A DNA stretch of 64,000 bases from DASYXZ01 sp035308965 (GCA_035308965.1 DATGFN010000066.1:1-64000), one strand, 5' to 3'; shown: positions 1 through 8,512, counted from the first letter of the stretch. Notes: generated by a model not told the origin, from the letters alone. Made by a program: numbers and translations.

Positions 1-134
1 ATAGCGTTCAGCATGGTTTGCGGGTGGGCGGGCTCGATACTTTAGCGGGTCGAATTATTTACTTGCAGTATTGCGTTGCGTTGGGATAGGATAGCGCGTC
101 GTTAGTTTAACGTATTGAATCCGCGGAGGCGTAC

Positions 135-428
135 ATGAGTCCCCTACCTGCCAGATCACCCGCCCACTTCAAAACCATGGAGCAAACCAGCGTCCCTCAA
201 GGGCGGAAGGGGAAACACCAGCAGATTGTAGCCATCATCCTTAAGGATCTCGACAAGTTGAAGGATGGCTCCGCCATCAAGGTGCCCCTGGCGGAAATGG
301 CGGAAAGCAAGGAGAAGGTGCGTTCGGCCCTGAATCGCGCCACCCGGAAGGCCGGACGGACGGTGGCCACCGCCAGCGACGAAACCTTCCTTTATATTTG
401 GAACATCACGGCGCCCCAGCGAGTCTGA
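135..428 (+). CDS. small hypothetical protein
   Basis: Encodes 97 residues rich in Lys, Arg and Ala with no signal peptide or membrane segment. The start at 135 is supported by GGAGG at 125-129, six bases upstream; an internal Met at residue 15 is a weaker alternative. The middle (roughly residues 25-75) looks like a small helical, possibly nucleic-acid-binding domain, but I do not recognise a family. The stop codon lies in the left arm of an inverted repeat (GAGTCTGA/TCAGACTC, 421-451) that could end the transcript, although no T-run follows. Confidence 0.5.
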   Translation: MSPLPARSPAHFKTMEQTSVPQGRKGKHQQIVAIILKDLDKLKDGSAIKVPLAEMAESKEKVRSALNRATRKAGRTVATASDETFLYIWNITAPQRV

Positions 429-443
429 GTGGAATCCTGACTT

Positions 444-675
444 TCAGACTCCGCCCCAACTCATTCTCTGCTCCCTTATCATATTGCTCAGTGGGGGTAC
501 GTTCTTGAAGTCCCGCTGATAACGCTTCCCCCCTTCGCGCCGGGACCTCGCAAAACTCAATACCCGGCAGGAATTTCTTGTCCCCATAATAGGTGCGCCG
601 CACCACGGCCGGATTCCAACCATCCAACTCCATGAGCAAATCGATACACGGAAGTGGTTCCAATAGGACAGACAC
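444..675 (-). pseudogene. possible frameshifted remnant
   Basis: Two overlapping minus-strand frames read as one protein if a single shift is allowed at a run of six G (minus strand, about plus 531-536). The first frame gives a stretch around YYGDKKFLPGIEF and the second continues with KRYQRDFKNVPPLSN down to a stop at 444. Neither half matches a family I can name, and the apparent continuity could be chance. The rest of 429-779 shows no other gene. Confidence 0.2.
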
Positions 676-779
676 TTCACTTTGGCTTCTGTCAAATTGA
701 GGGTGTTGGAAGTGGGATGACCGTTCTCAAGGCCCGCCCAGCTTCCTCAAAAAATGTTCTTACCGGAGATTAATCCACC

Positions 780-1352
780 ATGTTCCATCAACAGAAAATC
801 ATCAGTGCGGTTAAACTTTCCCTCGCCTTGCTTGCCCTGATCGCCGTGGCGGGCTTTATGGCCTGCTCGGAGGCATCCACCAAGTCGCCCGAGGTTACTT
901 CTAATATCCGCAAATCGCTCGACGACGCGGGCCTGAAGGATGTCTCCGTGTCGCAGGATCGCGATAAGGGTGTCGTGACGCTCGACGGTAAAGTCGTGTC
1001 CGAAGAGATTAAGAACCAGGCGGAATCGATTGCGAAGTCTATCGCACCCGGACAGGTGGTCGCCAACCAGATTGTTGTCCTTCCTCCCGGCGGCGAAAAA
1101 GATGCAACCACGGTGAACTCGGATCTGGACAAGGGTATTGACAACAACTTGCACGCCGCCCTCATCCAGAACCAGGTTGAGAAAGGGGTCAGCTTCGACG
1201 TCAAGAGTGGCGTGGTGACCTTGACCGGCGAAGTGAACTCTCAATCCAAGCGAACGCAGATTGAACAAGTGGCGTCCGGCGTTCCCAACGTGCAGCAGGT
1301 GGTGAACGAGCTGCAGGTTAAAGATCAGAAGGCCAGTTCCACCACACTGTAG
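780..1352 (+). CDS. BON-domain lipoprotein
   Basis: 190 residues with an N-terminal hydrophobic segment (about 10-26) ending in FMAC, so Cys29 is a candidate lipidation site, although Phe at -3 is not the usual lipobox residue. Two BON domains follow, at about 36-101 and 113-181. Each has the characteristic GVVTL-[DT]-G-[KE]-V strand-turn (residues ~64 and ~145). BON proteins such as OsmY bind membranes or peptidoglycan in the envelope and are usually stress-induced. The two small membrane-protein genes just downstream fit a stress or envelope cluster. RBS spacing is poor (GGAG about 12 bases upstream). Confidence 0.8.
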   Translation: MFHQQKIISAVKLSLALLALIAVAGFMACSEASTKSPEVTSNIRKSLDDAGLKDVSVSQDRDKGVVTLDGKVVSEEIKNQAESIAKSIAPGQVVANQIVVLPPGGEKDATTVNSDLDKGIDNNLHAALIQNQVEKGVSFDVKSGVVTLTGEVNSQSKRTQIEQVASGVPNVQQVVNELQVKDQKASSTTL

Positions 1353-1415
1353 GTCTTGGTAGCCAGCGTCGGGTATTTGGGTGTCGCGGCTGAATAATCT
1401 CAGGAAGGAAATGCC

Positions 1416-1589
1416 ATGTCATTTGGACTTTATGCGCTTGGAGTTGTGCTCGTGATTGGCGGGCTGATATACGGCGGCATTTTGCTGCATGTCCCCGCCC
1501 ACTGGATTGTGGTGGGTGGGATTGTCGCGTTGGGGTTTGGGGTCCTGGCAGCGGTTAAAGCAACCCGCCAAAAGGATCCGGCGGGATAG
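1416..1589 (+). CDS. small two-helix membrane protein
   Basis: A 57-residue protein starting MSFGLYALG, preceded by AGGAAGG at 1402-1408. Two hydrophobic segments (about 5-24 and 30-47) are separated by a short HVPAHW loop, and the tail is basic. This is the layout of the tiny membrane proteins that often accompany BON and DUF3309 genes. No named family is recognised. It lies 63 bases after the BON gene and may share its transcript. Confidence 0.55.
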   Translation: MSFGLYALGVVLVIGGLIYGGILLHVPAHWIVVGGIVALGFGVLAAVKATRQKDPAG

Positions 1590-1657
1590 CGGCGCACGCC
1601 GCGAAAATTGTTTGTACTCTCGGAGCCGTTCGTCTTAGGTTGCAAAAAAGGAGGAAT

Positions 1658-1813
1658 ATGCTGGCAACTGTCTTGATTGTGGTCGTCGTTTTGATGCTTT
1701 TCGGTTCACTACCCACATGGGGTCACAGCCGAAGCTGGGGTTATGGACCAAGCGGCGGGCTGGGACTGGTGGTGATGATTCTGATCATTCTGCTGCTCCT
1801 CGGCCGACTCTAA
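1658..1813 (+). CDS. DUF3309 small membrane protein
   Basis: A 51-residue protein with a strong RBS (AAGGAGG, 1648-1654). The sequence has a hydrophobic helix, the conserved middle PTWGHSRSWGYGPSGGLG, and a second hydrophobic helix ending LLLLGRL. This is the signature of the DUF3309 family, widespread in proteobacteria and acidobacteria with no known function and often found among general-stress genes. The family match is by motif recognition from memory. Confidence 0.75.
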   Translation: MLATVLIVVVVLMLFGSLPTWGHSRSWGYGPSGGLGLVVMILIILLLLGRL

Positions 1814-2006
1814 CCCCCCCACTTGAAATCGCAATCTGCTTTCCGAATCGCTCGATTCCGGCCGTCAACCTGAAGCAGCAGGGCCAGAAACATATTGCTC
1901 TGTTCCTGGCCCTCATCTTTGCGCCCATCGGTCAGGATTTTAGTGTGTTTGCCAGCTCGATGTGCCTCACTCTTGTCAAGGCGGGCTTGCGAAGAATCTA
2001 TGAAGG

Positions 2007-3527
2007 TCACCATTTGATGCCGTACTGGCTGATCTTATAGGCCAGCGCCTTGTAACTAATATTTAAAATCTGCGCGGCCTGCTTGCGACTCCATTTCGCT
2101 TGCTCGAGCGCCCGGTTTATTGCTTCCTTTTCAGTTCTGCATTTGACCTCATGAACCGCCGACTTCAAACCGCCCGGATGAACACCGCGCGCATTGTTGG
2201 CGAGCTCGGACGCGCATTCCTTTCCCTCATCTCGAAATTCCAACTCTCTCGGCATCAAGGACTCATCGCCCAGGACCAGGTAGCGTCTTACAAAATTCTC
2301 CAACTCCCGAAGGTTTCCCGGCCAGGAATATTGAACACACTCATCCACCAGGAGCGGGGAAAGGGGCAGCGGTGTTCGGGAGTATTGGCGTGCAAACCGC
2401 GTCATGAATTGGTTCAGGAGGAGGGGAATTTCCTCGCGCCGTTCCCGTAAGGGCGGCAAATTCAATGTGAAAGCATTCAACCGGTAATATAAATCCTCCC
2501 GGAGCTTCCTGGCTGCGATTGCCTCCCGAATATTCACGTTGGTGGCCGCCAGAATCCGGACATCAACCCGAATGGTGGCGCGGCCGCCCAAGCGCGAAAA
2601 CTGCTGGTCTTGAAGCACGTGCAGGAGTTTTGCCTGCAAAGTCACGGGCATCTCCCCAATCTCGTCCAGCAGGATGGTGCCCTGGTCGCAGATTTCAAAT
2701 TTGCCTGGTTTCGAACGATCGGCTCCCGTAAATGCGCCCGCTTCATATCCGAATAATTCGCTCTCCAGGAGATCAGCGGGGAGCGCGGCACAATTCACTT
2801 TTAGAAAAGGGCGGGAAGCCCGCGAAGACACCTGGTGAATCAAGCGTGCCACAATTTCTTTTCCCGTCCCGGATTCCCCCAGGAGCAGCACCGGCACATT
2901 CACGCTGGCCATCTGATCGACCTGGGCGCGAATTTTCCTCATCGCCGGACTGGACCCGATAAAGCAGAGGTCCTCCCCCAGTTCTTCAATCGCGTGCCCA
3001 GCCTCGACGGATTCGGCCCAACCAATTTGCGGGGTCTGGGAGTGACGCATCACTTTTTCCAAGTCGCTAAGCTGAAATTGTCTGGGCGGGTAGCCCGCCG
3101 ACCCTAATCGGACAGCTTGTGCCGCGTTCCGGGTGCTGGTGGAAAGCACGCTAATCTTGAGGTCGGGCTGAACCTGCCGGAGATGCTCGAGCGCCTGAAG
3201 GCCGCCCAATTCGGGAATCAAAACCATGACGAAGTAGTCCGGGCCGTCTTTCTGAGTTGGAAGAGGGGCGTCTATGAGCTGTGAAGCAATTGAAGGATCG
3301 GGCATGTTTCTGATCCACTCGTGAGCCGCCTCCAGGAGCTTGGGAAATTGAGCAACTCCCTTTTGGAACCAGACCTCATGCCTGACCGATGGAAATTTGT
3401 GACCCACCAGGCAGGGCATGGCGTGTTCAGCTTCGAAGCCCGCCCCTTTTAACTGGCTGGATAAAACACTTCGAATGCCAGGCTCATCTTCCACCAACAG
3501 GACACCACAGGCTGCGCTTTCCGGCAT
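2007..3527 (-). CDS. sigma-54 activator with degenerate receiver
   Basis: 506 residues in NtrC-family order. The receiver-like domain (1-165) is followed by a sigma-54 AAA+ domain (~188-420) with Walker A GESGTGKE (217-224), the sigma-54-contacting GAFTGA loop (264-269) and Walker B ILLDE (285-289). A C-terminal Fis-type helix-turn-helix (RKQAAQILNISYKALAYKI) lies at ~481-499. The ATPase and DNA-binding parts look intact, so it should activate sigma-54 promoters. The receiver is odd. Acid-pocket residues E13-D14 are present, but an insertion separates them from the second half, the phosphoacceptor Asp is replaced by Met101, and the conserved Lys by Arg149. Control is therefore probably not by ordinary phosphotransfer. 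No histidine kinase is adjacent. The start has a GAAGGGGA RBS. Confidence 0.9.
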   Translation of the reverse strand: MPESAACGVLLVEDEPGIRSVLSSQLKGAGFEAEHAMPCLVGHKFPSVRHEVWFQKGVAQFPKLLEAAHEWIRNMPDPSIASQLIDAPLPTQKDGPDYFVMVLIPELGGLQALEHLRQVQPDLKISVLSTSTRNAAQAVRLGSAGYPPRQFQLSDLEKVMRHSQTPQIGWAESVEAGHAIEELGEDLCFIGSSPAMRKIRAQVDQMASVNVPVLLLGESGTGKEIVARLIHQVSSRASRPFLKVNCAALPADLLESELFGYEAGAFTGADRSKPGKFEICDQGTILLDEIGEMPVTLQAKLLHVLQDQQFSRLGGRATIRVDVRILAATNVNIREAIAARKLREDLYYRLNAFTLNLPPLRERREEIPLLLNQFMTRFARQYSRTPLPLSPLLVDECVQYSWPGNLRELENFVRRYLVLGDESLMPRELEFRDEGKECASELANNARGVHPGGLKSAVHEVKCRTEKEAINRALEQAKWSRKQAAQILNISYKALAYKISQYGIKW

Positions 3528-3832
3528 GTTCCCCTTCTCCTTGGACCTTAGCCCGCATTTCCTTTTACATTAATAGTTATAACTTAATAGCTATGCCCGC
3601 GTCAGTCCAAAACAGCACTGAACTCTGTTCAAAATTGCACAGCCCAATTTGTCTTTGAACCGCGCCCGCTGCGGGGCATCCTTCCCGGTATTTGATTGCG
3701 GTGAAGGCGGCGGAATGAGGAGAAGGGGTTTAGTTGCGGGATGGCCGGGTTAATTCGCCCAATCCAACGATCGATGGGGTTCCCTCGATTGACGGCATGG
3801 TGGAAATCCCATGCTTTCGGGTCGCTCGCCGG
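3528..3832. promoter_or_regulatory. regulator intergenic region
   Basis: A 305-base gap between two minus-strand regulators, with no convincing gene. It holds a ten-base palindrome AGTTATAACT (3575-3584) flanked by direct TTAATAG repeats, and an inverted GTTCAA/TTGAAC pair (3627-3660). It should contain the promoter of the sigma-54 activator at its left end. I found no clear -24/-12 element. Confidence 0.3.
3627..3660. promoter_or_regulatory. GTTCAA/TTGAAC inverted repeat
   Basis: Outer arms GTTCAA (3627-3632) and TTGAAC (3655-3660) enclose inner arms AAATTG and CAATTT. It lies 100-133 bases upstream of the sigma-54 activator start. The same half-sites occur upstream of the neighbouring receiver gene (4309-4322), which suggests a shared regulator-binding site or conserved hairpin. 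Confidence 0.3.
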
Positions 3833-4243
3833 TTACGCCATGGCAGCGAGTGCCTGCGCCTGCCTGCGAATGCGTGTGTTTTGCGAGGCCGACTGGACGA
3901 TAAAATCCAATGCATCGAGTTCAAACGGAGGTAAAACGAAGTCAAAAGCGCCACGTTCCAGCGCCGTCAAATAAAATTTGACGTCCTCAATCGTCCCGAC
4001 AACGATGACGTTTACCGGGAGGCCGATTTTTTCGGCAAGCTCAATAACGTCCCTCCAGGAGCCGTCCGGAAGAGCGGTATCGGTGAACACCAGTTGGGGT
4101 TGAGTCTGCGGAATCAGCCGCTTGGCCTCCTCACAGTTGCGCACGCTGTAAGTCTCGATGGACAATTCTTTTAACGCCATTTTCAACAAATCCAGCGGGT
4201 CCGGCCGATCATGAACCAAAAGTGCGAAACAATGGGACTTCAT
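3833..4243 (-). CDS. stand-alone receiver-domain protein
   Basis: 136 residues covering a single CheY-like receiver and a short basic tail, with no output domain. The beta-1 strand FALLVHDRPD and the phosphoacceptor context LVFTDTALPDG (Asp55) are recognisable. The switch Thr region (VVGT) is present, but the conserved Lys near the C-terminal end is replaced in FVLPPF (usually KPF). Phosphorylation may be possible, but signalling chemistry is likely altered. A good RBS (AAGGAGG) precedes the start. It lies 305 bases upstream of the sigma-54 activator on the same strand and may work with it. Confidence 0.75.
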   Translation of the reverse strand: MKSHCFALLVHDRPDPLDLLKMALKELSIETYSVRNCEEAKRLIPQTQPQLVFTDTALPDGSWRDVIELAEKIGLPVNVIVVGTIEDVKFYLTALERGAFDFVLPPFELDALDFIVQSASQNTRIRRQAQALAAMA

Positions 4244-4308
4244 TTCCGCCCTCCTTACCTTACAATTTTCATTCCTGAGATTTTAAAAATTGGGCAGCCC
4301 AGCTGTCT

Positions 4309-4336
4309 GTTCAACTTTGAACAGTCATATGTTCAA
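4309..4336. promoter_or_regulatory. GTTCAA/TTGAAC palindrome upstream of receiver gene
   Basis: A compact inverted repeat GTTCAACTTTGAAC (4309-4322) with a third GTTCAA half-site at 4331-4336, about 66-93 bases upstream of the minus-strand receiver start at 4243. The same half-sites lie at a similar distance upstream of the sigma-54 activator. Confidence 0.35.
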
Positions 4337-4430
4337 ATGGGCACACTTCTGTTGACGAGCGAGGGGAATCACAAGACGTTTGTGAATGATGGCGTGAATC
4401 CGCGCGGGTGCACGGCGAGGTCTCAGATGA

Positions 4431-5867
4431 TCACCGTAATGCGGCTTGTTTCGCCGGCAATCGGTTTTCGATGAAGTCCATGATGCGGCCGGCGGCAGGC
4501 GGATCCATATTGGCCAGCACCGCGATCACGTAGCCTGACTCGGGAAAAATCTCCAGATCGCCATTCATTCCCGGAGCGCCGCCGTTATGTCCAATGGAGC
4601 GCACGCCGTTCCGCGTGCGATCGCCAAAGCCGTAGGCGTACTTGGAGCCGCCCGGCGTATCCACTTTGCCCGTGGTGAGCAGTTCGGTGTAATGCGCGTC
4701 CAGCAGCTTGTGGCTCTCGAGAGCATTGGCGAAGCGCAGCAAATCTCCCACCGTTGAATACCCGCCCCCCGCTGAGGTTCCTCTGTAAGGCAGCGTATCC
4801 ATGTTGGGGATCAGCTTCCCATTATCATCTTTCATGTAGCCGATGGAGCGGTTGGGCACCGGCTGATCCTCGGCTAAAGACCCCGTAGAATCCATGCCGG
4901 CGGGCTTGTAAACGTGGTCGCGAACGTAATCGTAATAACTCTGCCCGCTCACGCGTTCAATCACCACGCCGAGCAGGAGGAATCCGTAGTTGCTGTACTC
5001 CCAACGGCTGCCGGGCGCGAACTCCGGGCCACGCTTGCCGAGAAGGTTGATGTAGTCCTGGAGCGTGCGCAGCTCCAACCGGTGGGCGTCAAACTCGGGC
5101 CCGAAAAAATCACCCGTGCCACCCGTGTGGGTCAGGAGCTCATGAATCGTTACTTTGGCAGCCACGTCCTTGTTGGGATAATCGGGAATATATTGGCCCA
5201 ACGTGTCTGTGAGTTTGATTTTTCCCGCCTGCACCAATTGGAGCACCGCCACCGCGGTAAACATTTTGTTCATGGAGCCAAGCCGGAACAGCGTATCGAC
5301 CCTATTGGGGATTCTTTTCTCACGGTCGGCCATTCCGTAGGCGGCAGAGAAAATTGGGTTACCATTCTTTGCCACCAGCACGGCCCCCGAAAAATCGCCT
5401 GACGCGCCGTCTTTCGCCAGGCGGTCGCGGAGAGCGGCGATGGCCTCATTTTCGCTCATGCGTCCCGGCGGCGGACCGCTCTCCGCCTGGGGCTGAACGG
5501 GCTCCAGCATGAAGTTGCCCACGTGGTCAGGGTCGGCTGGGTCCACCTCCATCACAAAGTGAGCAAGTTGGCCGGAGTTGCGTTCCTTCACGATACCGGC
5601 GAAGCGCGTGGGCGTGGAAGTTTCTGACTTCTGGAAGTCGAAGCCGCCCGTGCGCTTGCGGAATTCCATCGTACGTTCGACATTCTTCGCCCGCTCGGGG
5701 AAGTTGGCCTGGAGATATTTTAGGATTCTGGACTGGTCGCCGCTGTTAAACGTGTCGAGCCAAATGGAGAACTGGCGCGCCGCGGGAGTGTCCGGAAATT
5801 GCTGAGGAGCGGCTGCGATAGTCACCGCCGCCAACAAAGTTGCTGCCCAAAGCAGATGTTTTCGCAT
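4431..5867 (-). CDS. exported serine hydrolase, class C beta-lactamase fold
   Basis: 478 residues with a Sec signal (about 1-20, hydrophobic then AAA-P). An N-terminal region (~25-135) carries a repeat-like sequence often found before such domains. The serine beta-lactamase/DD-peptidase domain spans ~140-470. Catalytic motifs are SMNK (198-201), YSN (291-293) and HNGG (427-430, in place of KTG). The family covers esterases, D-aminopeptidases and penicillin-binding-like proteins, so beta-lactam hydrolysis cannot be claimed. It is likely periplasmic or surface-bound. It is a single gene with its own start, on the opposite strand to its right neighbour. Confidence 0.85.
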   Translation of the reverse strand: MRKHLLWAATLLAAVTIAAAPQQFPDTPAARQFSIWLDTFNSGDQSRILKYLQANFPERAKNVERTMEFRKRTGGFDFQKSETSTPTRFAGIVKERNSGQLAHFVMEVDPADPDHVGNFMLEPVQPQAESGPPPGRMSENEAIAALRDRLAKDGASGDFSGAVLVAKNGNPIFSAAYGMADREKRIPNRVDTLFRLGSMNKMFTAVAVLQLVQAGKIKLTDTLGQYIPDYPNKDVAAKVTIHELLTHTGGTGDFFGPEFDAHRLELRTLQDYINLLGKRGPEFAPGSRWEYSNYGFLLLGVVIERVSGQSYYDYVRDHVYKPAGMDSTGSLAEDQPVPNRSIGYMKDDNGKLIPNMDTLPYRGTSAGGGYSTVGDLLRFANALESHKLLDAHYTELLTTGKVDTPGGSKYAYGFGDRTRNGVRSIGHNGGAPGMNGDLEIFPESGYVIAVLANMDPPAAGRIMDFIENRLPAKQAALR

Positions 5868-6213
5868 GGTCGGTTAGACGCGTCCTTGAACAAATTGGTG
5901 GGTTTAGGGTGCCTCGAAAAATAGACCCCCCGTTGTCTTCGATGCTGGATTCACACTCCTCGCGCTGCTCCCCGTTGGCGAAATGGAAAATGGGCAGGGC
6001 TCTATTTTCCCTCGAATCGCGGGCGTCCTGCCCGCTTTCTAATGGTCAGGAAAGAGCGGGCGAGACGCCCGCGCTCCCAGCGATGCAAAGTCGGAAACAA
6101 CAGGAAATCGGGCATTGCACTCCGGTACGGTTCAAAGTGATATTATTTTAGATGCGCCGCGGGGTGGAAATCCCGGCGCGATGCACTATTACAATCATGA
6201 AAGGAGCGAGGTC
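5868..6213. other. divergent intergenic region with palindrome
   Basis: A 346-base gap between divergently oriented genes. No coding potential is convincing. It contains the GC-rich inverted repeat at 6018-6073 and presumably both promoters, which I could not pin down. Confidence 0.4.
6018..6073. repeat. GC-rich palindromic repeat
   Basis: The left arm CGCGGGCGTCCTGCCCGCTT pairs imperfectly with the right arm AGCGGGCGAGACGCCCGCG, differing by the CT/GA pair in the middle, across a short loop. It resembles REP-type intergenic palindromes. No T-run follows, so it is not an obvious terminator. Confidence 0.5.
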
Positions 6214-6870
6214 ATGAAATTATTAAATCTGGACATTACACGCATTGCGCATGACACGTTTCGGATTGCGGGAAGCAAAGTGGTCTATACCGACCCTTTC
6301 AAGGTCACGAAGAACGATGAAGCGCACGTTGTGGCAATCAGCCACGAGCACTTTGACCACATGAGCATCGAGGACTTGAAGAAGGTAATTCATCCAGGGT
6401 CGACCATCGTCGCCAGCCCGTTGTGCAAGGACGCACTAAGCGGAATCAAAGTGCGGGACAAGCGTTTTCTCGATCCCGTCGCCAAGATGACGATTGGAAC
6501 GCCCAAGACCGGCGAAGTGGTCATCGAGACTTTGCCTGCCTACAACATCAACAAATTCCGCGAGCCGGGCAAGGCGTTTCATCCTCAGGGGGAAAAGCGG
6601 CTGGGATTTATCATTCGCATGGATGGCACCAGCGTTTATTTCGCCGGCGACTCGGACCTCACTCCGGAGATGCGGGCGGTGAAATGCGACATCGCCTTGC
6701 TGCCCGTCTCCGGGACTTACGTGATGACGGCGGAAGAAGCGGCGGAAGCCGCGGCCGCCATCAATCCCAAAATCGCGGTGCCTATGCACTATGGGGCCAT
6801 AGTGGGGACCGAGGACGACGCGAAACGGTTCAAGTCGTTGGTGAAGAATTGCCAGGTGGAAATTCTTTGA
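6214..6870 (+). CDS. UPF0173 metal-dependent hydrolase
   Basis: 218 residues of the small metallo-beta-lactamase-fold family UPF0173 (YtkL-like). The metal site HxHxDH is seen as SHEHFDH (H44, H46, D48, H49). FAGDSD (~150) and PMHYG near the C-terminus supply further ligands. The start at 6214 is chosen because AAAGGAG precedes it; longer upstream starts lack one. It should be a cytoplasmic hydrolase of unknown substrate. It stands alone between a minus-strand serine hydrolase and a minus-strand propeller gene. Confidence 0.85.
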   Translation: MKLLNLDITRIAHDTFRIAGSKVVYTDPFKVTKNDEAHVVAISHEHFDHMSIEDLKKVIHPGSTIVASPLCKDALSGIKVRDKRFLDPVAKMTIGTPKTGEVVIETLPAYNINKFREPGKAFHPQGEKRLGFIIRMDGTSVYFAGDSDLTPEMRAVKCDIALLPVSGTYVMTAEEAAEAAAAINPKIAVPMHYGAIVGTEDDAKRFKSLVKNCQVEIL

Positions 6871-6962
6871 AGAGATTGGTGAATTGAATCATTGTTTCAT
6901 TGAATCATTTAAACCTTGAATTTGGTTTCCAGAATGAGTCCATGAATCAATCAGCCAATGAA

Positions 6963-7985
6963 TCAATCCTTCACCGCCCACGCCAGTCCATCGGCGCCGT
7001 GGCCTGCGTCAATCAGCTTGTCCACTTTCCAGGTTTTCAAATTGATGACGGCGACTTTTCCGCTCGCGTCGCAGGAAACGTAAGCCACTGAATTATCCGG
7101 ACGGATCAGGACTTCCTGGGGCGTTTTGGGCACGTCAATGGTGCGCGCCAATTTCATCGTCTCTAAATCGATCACACCCACCTTGCTGGGGCCAATCATC
7201 GCCACCACCAGCCATCGGCCGTCGAGGGTGGGCGCGGTCCCATAGGCGCTGCCGGGTAGATCCACCCAAGTCTTCACCTGATTGGTTGCCGTATCAATCA
7301 CGGCCAGCTTGGGAGCGGTCTGGTCGGCGGTAAAAGCGTATTTATCATCCACAGAGAGGGAGATGCGCTGCGTCATTTTTGAAATCGGTATGATGGCAAT
7401 AACTTTCTTCGCTTCGAGATCGATCGCGCTCACCGTTCCAGGCCCCACGTTGGCGGTGTAAGCGCGCTTCCCATCGCGCGTAATGGCGAACATGTGGGAC
7501 TCGCTTTGGCCGGTGGGAACGGAGCCCACCAGCTTCTGGATGCTGGGGTCGAAAACGCTTATCGAATCGTTGAGCTCGGTGGAGATGTAGAGCATTCCAT
7601 TCTCGGGGCCGAAATGCGCGCAGTGCGGCCGTGCCGGCCATCCGAAGTCGATGGTGTGAATCAGTTTTTGCGAAGCGATGTCAAATACCGCGAGCGTTTG
7701 TCCGTCTGTGCCCGCCTTACCCACGCCGGAATTTCCGTAAATCGGGACGTAAGCGGTGCGGCCGTCGGGCGAAGCAATTACCTCATGCCCGGTGATGCCA
7801 GGCTCGGTGATGGCGGCGATTTGGCGGCCGGCATCCGGGTCAACAATCCCCAGGGTGTGGTCGCCTTTATTGGCCACTAGTAATAATCCTTTGCCCGAAG
7901 TCGACGGAGGCTCGCCCGCAAACACAAACGAAAAGATCAGGCCCAAACTGATTACCAAAGTAGACCCGCCTGCAATGCGCAACAT
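6963..7985 (-). CDS. exported YVTN-type beta-propeller protein
   Basis: 340 residues from the ATG at 7985, preferred because AGGAGG lies seven bases upstream. A signal peptide (about 1-23, ending FVFAG) is followed by repeated blades with motifs such as VANKGDHTLGIVD, LAVFDIASQKL, VSAIDLEAKKV and VAVINLKTWKV. These are typical of the YncE/YVTN cytochrome-cd1-like propeller family. Such periplasmic proteins are scaffolds or bind ligands, with no assigned reaction. The gene follows the DUF971 gene closely on the same strand (17 bases), so the two are probably cotranscribed. Confidence 0.8.
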   Translation of the reverse strand: MLRIAGGSTLVISLGLIFSFVFAGEPPSTSGKGLLLVANKGDHTLGIVDPDAGRQIAAITEPGITGHEVIASPDGRTAYVPIYGNSGVGKAGTDGQTLAVFDIASQKLIHTIDFGWPARPHCAHFGPENGMLYISTELNDSISVFDPSIQKLVGSVPTGQSESHMFAITRDGKRAYTANVGPGTVSAIDLEAKKVIAIIPISKMTQRISLSVDDKYAFTADQTAPKLAVIDTATNQVKTWVDLPGSAYGTAPTLDGRWLVVAMIGPSKVGVIDLETMKLARTIDVPKTPQEVLIRPDNSVAYVSCDASGKVAVINLKTWKVDKLIDAGHGADGLAWAVKD

Positions 7986-8002
7986 ACGTGCCTCCTGAAA
8001 TT

Positions 8003-8401
8003 TCATTTTTCCGTCTGGCTTTCTATTTCTCGTTGCTGAGCCGCGCAGTCGGCGCACGGGCAAAGCTCGCGAAGATGATCGAACGCATAGATTCCGGACG
8101 AATGTCCGTCACTCCAAAAAACCTGCAACGCGTAACGCCCCACCAGCTCGGCTCGAACCGGTTTGAGCTTGCTCACTCCAAACATGGGAAAAGGACTGGA
8201 AGGCACATGCGGCGCGGGCGCCTTGCCGGCACACGTGGCGCAGGGGCAACGATCGCGCAAGTATTGGTAGGGAAACGCGCTCAAGTGGCCGTCCGCCCAT
8301 TGCACTCCCAGGTTGCCGTTGCCCGCGTCCAGCTTGATGGATTTGGGCGCGATTTGTGTGGAGGTGAACATTTCTTTTGCTTCGTCGGTTATCCGTATCA
8401 T
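8003..8401 (-). CDS. DUF971 protein
   Basis: About 132 residues carrying two copies of the DUF971 pattern. The first runs from KSIKLDAGNGNLGVQW to YLRDRCPCATCAG and the second from GRYALQVFWSDGHSSGIYAF to LRELCPCADC. The paired CPCxxC motifs suggest metal or Fe-S binding. DUF971 is the N-terminal domain of gamma-butyrobetaine hydroxylase-like proteins and occurs alone beside Mrp/ApbC genes, as here, which supports an Fe-S role. The start at 8401 is a compromise: Met at 8371 is a shorter option with a weak AAGAA upstream, and longer frames run into low-complexity intergenic sequence. Confidence 0.75.
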   Translation of the reverse strand: MIRITDEAKEMFTSTQIAPKSIKLDAGNGNLGVQWADGHLSAFPYQYLRDRCPCATCAGKAPAPHVPSSPFPMFGVSKLKPVRAELVGRYALQVFWSDGHSSGIYAFDHLRELCPCADCAAQQREIESQTEK

Positions 8402-8404
8402 CGA

Positions 8405-8512
8405 GCTTGAGTGATTTTGCGATTGGGTGATTTGATGATGAGGAAGACCCGCTTCCGGCATCCGTCCTCACAAGCGCCCAATCGCCCGATCACTCAATCA
8501 CTCAATACTGAT
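8405..8512. repeat. low-complexity TGATT/AATCA inverted segments
   Basis: The spacer between the DUF971 and Mrp genes holds TTGAGTGATTTTGCGATTGG-like sequence on the left and its imperfect complement (CCAATCGCCCGATCACTCAA) on the right, so the transcript could fold back on itself. Similar AATCA-rich sequence occurs at 6876-6967. No function is evident. Confidence 0.35.

Noticed and set aside
4914..5402. A 162-codon plus-strand frame
   Set aside because: It is antisense to the serine hydrolase, whose motifs and signal peptide are clear.
4431..5867. Calling the serine hydrolase a beta-lactamase resistance gene
   Set aside because: Only the general SxxK, YxN and HxG pattern is present, which is shared by many esterases and peptidases.
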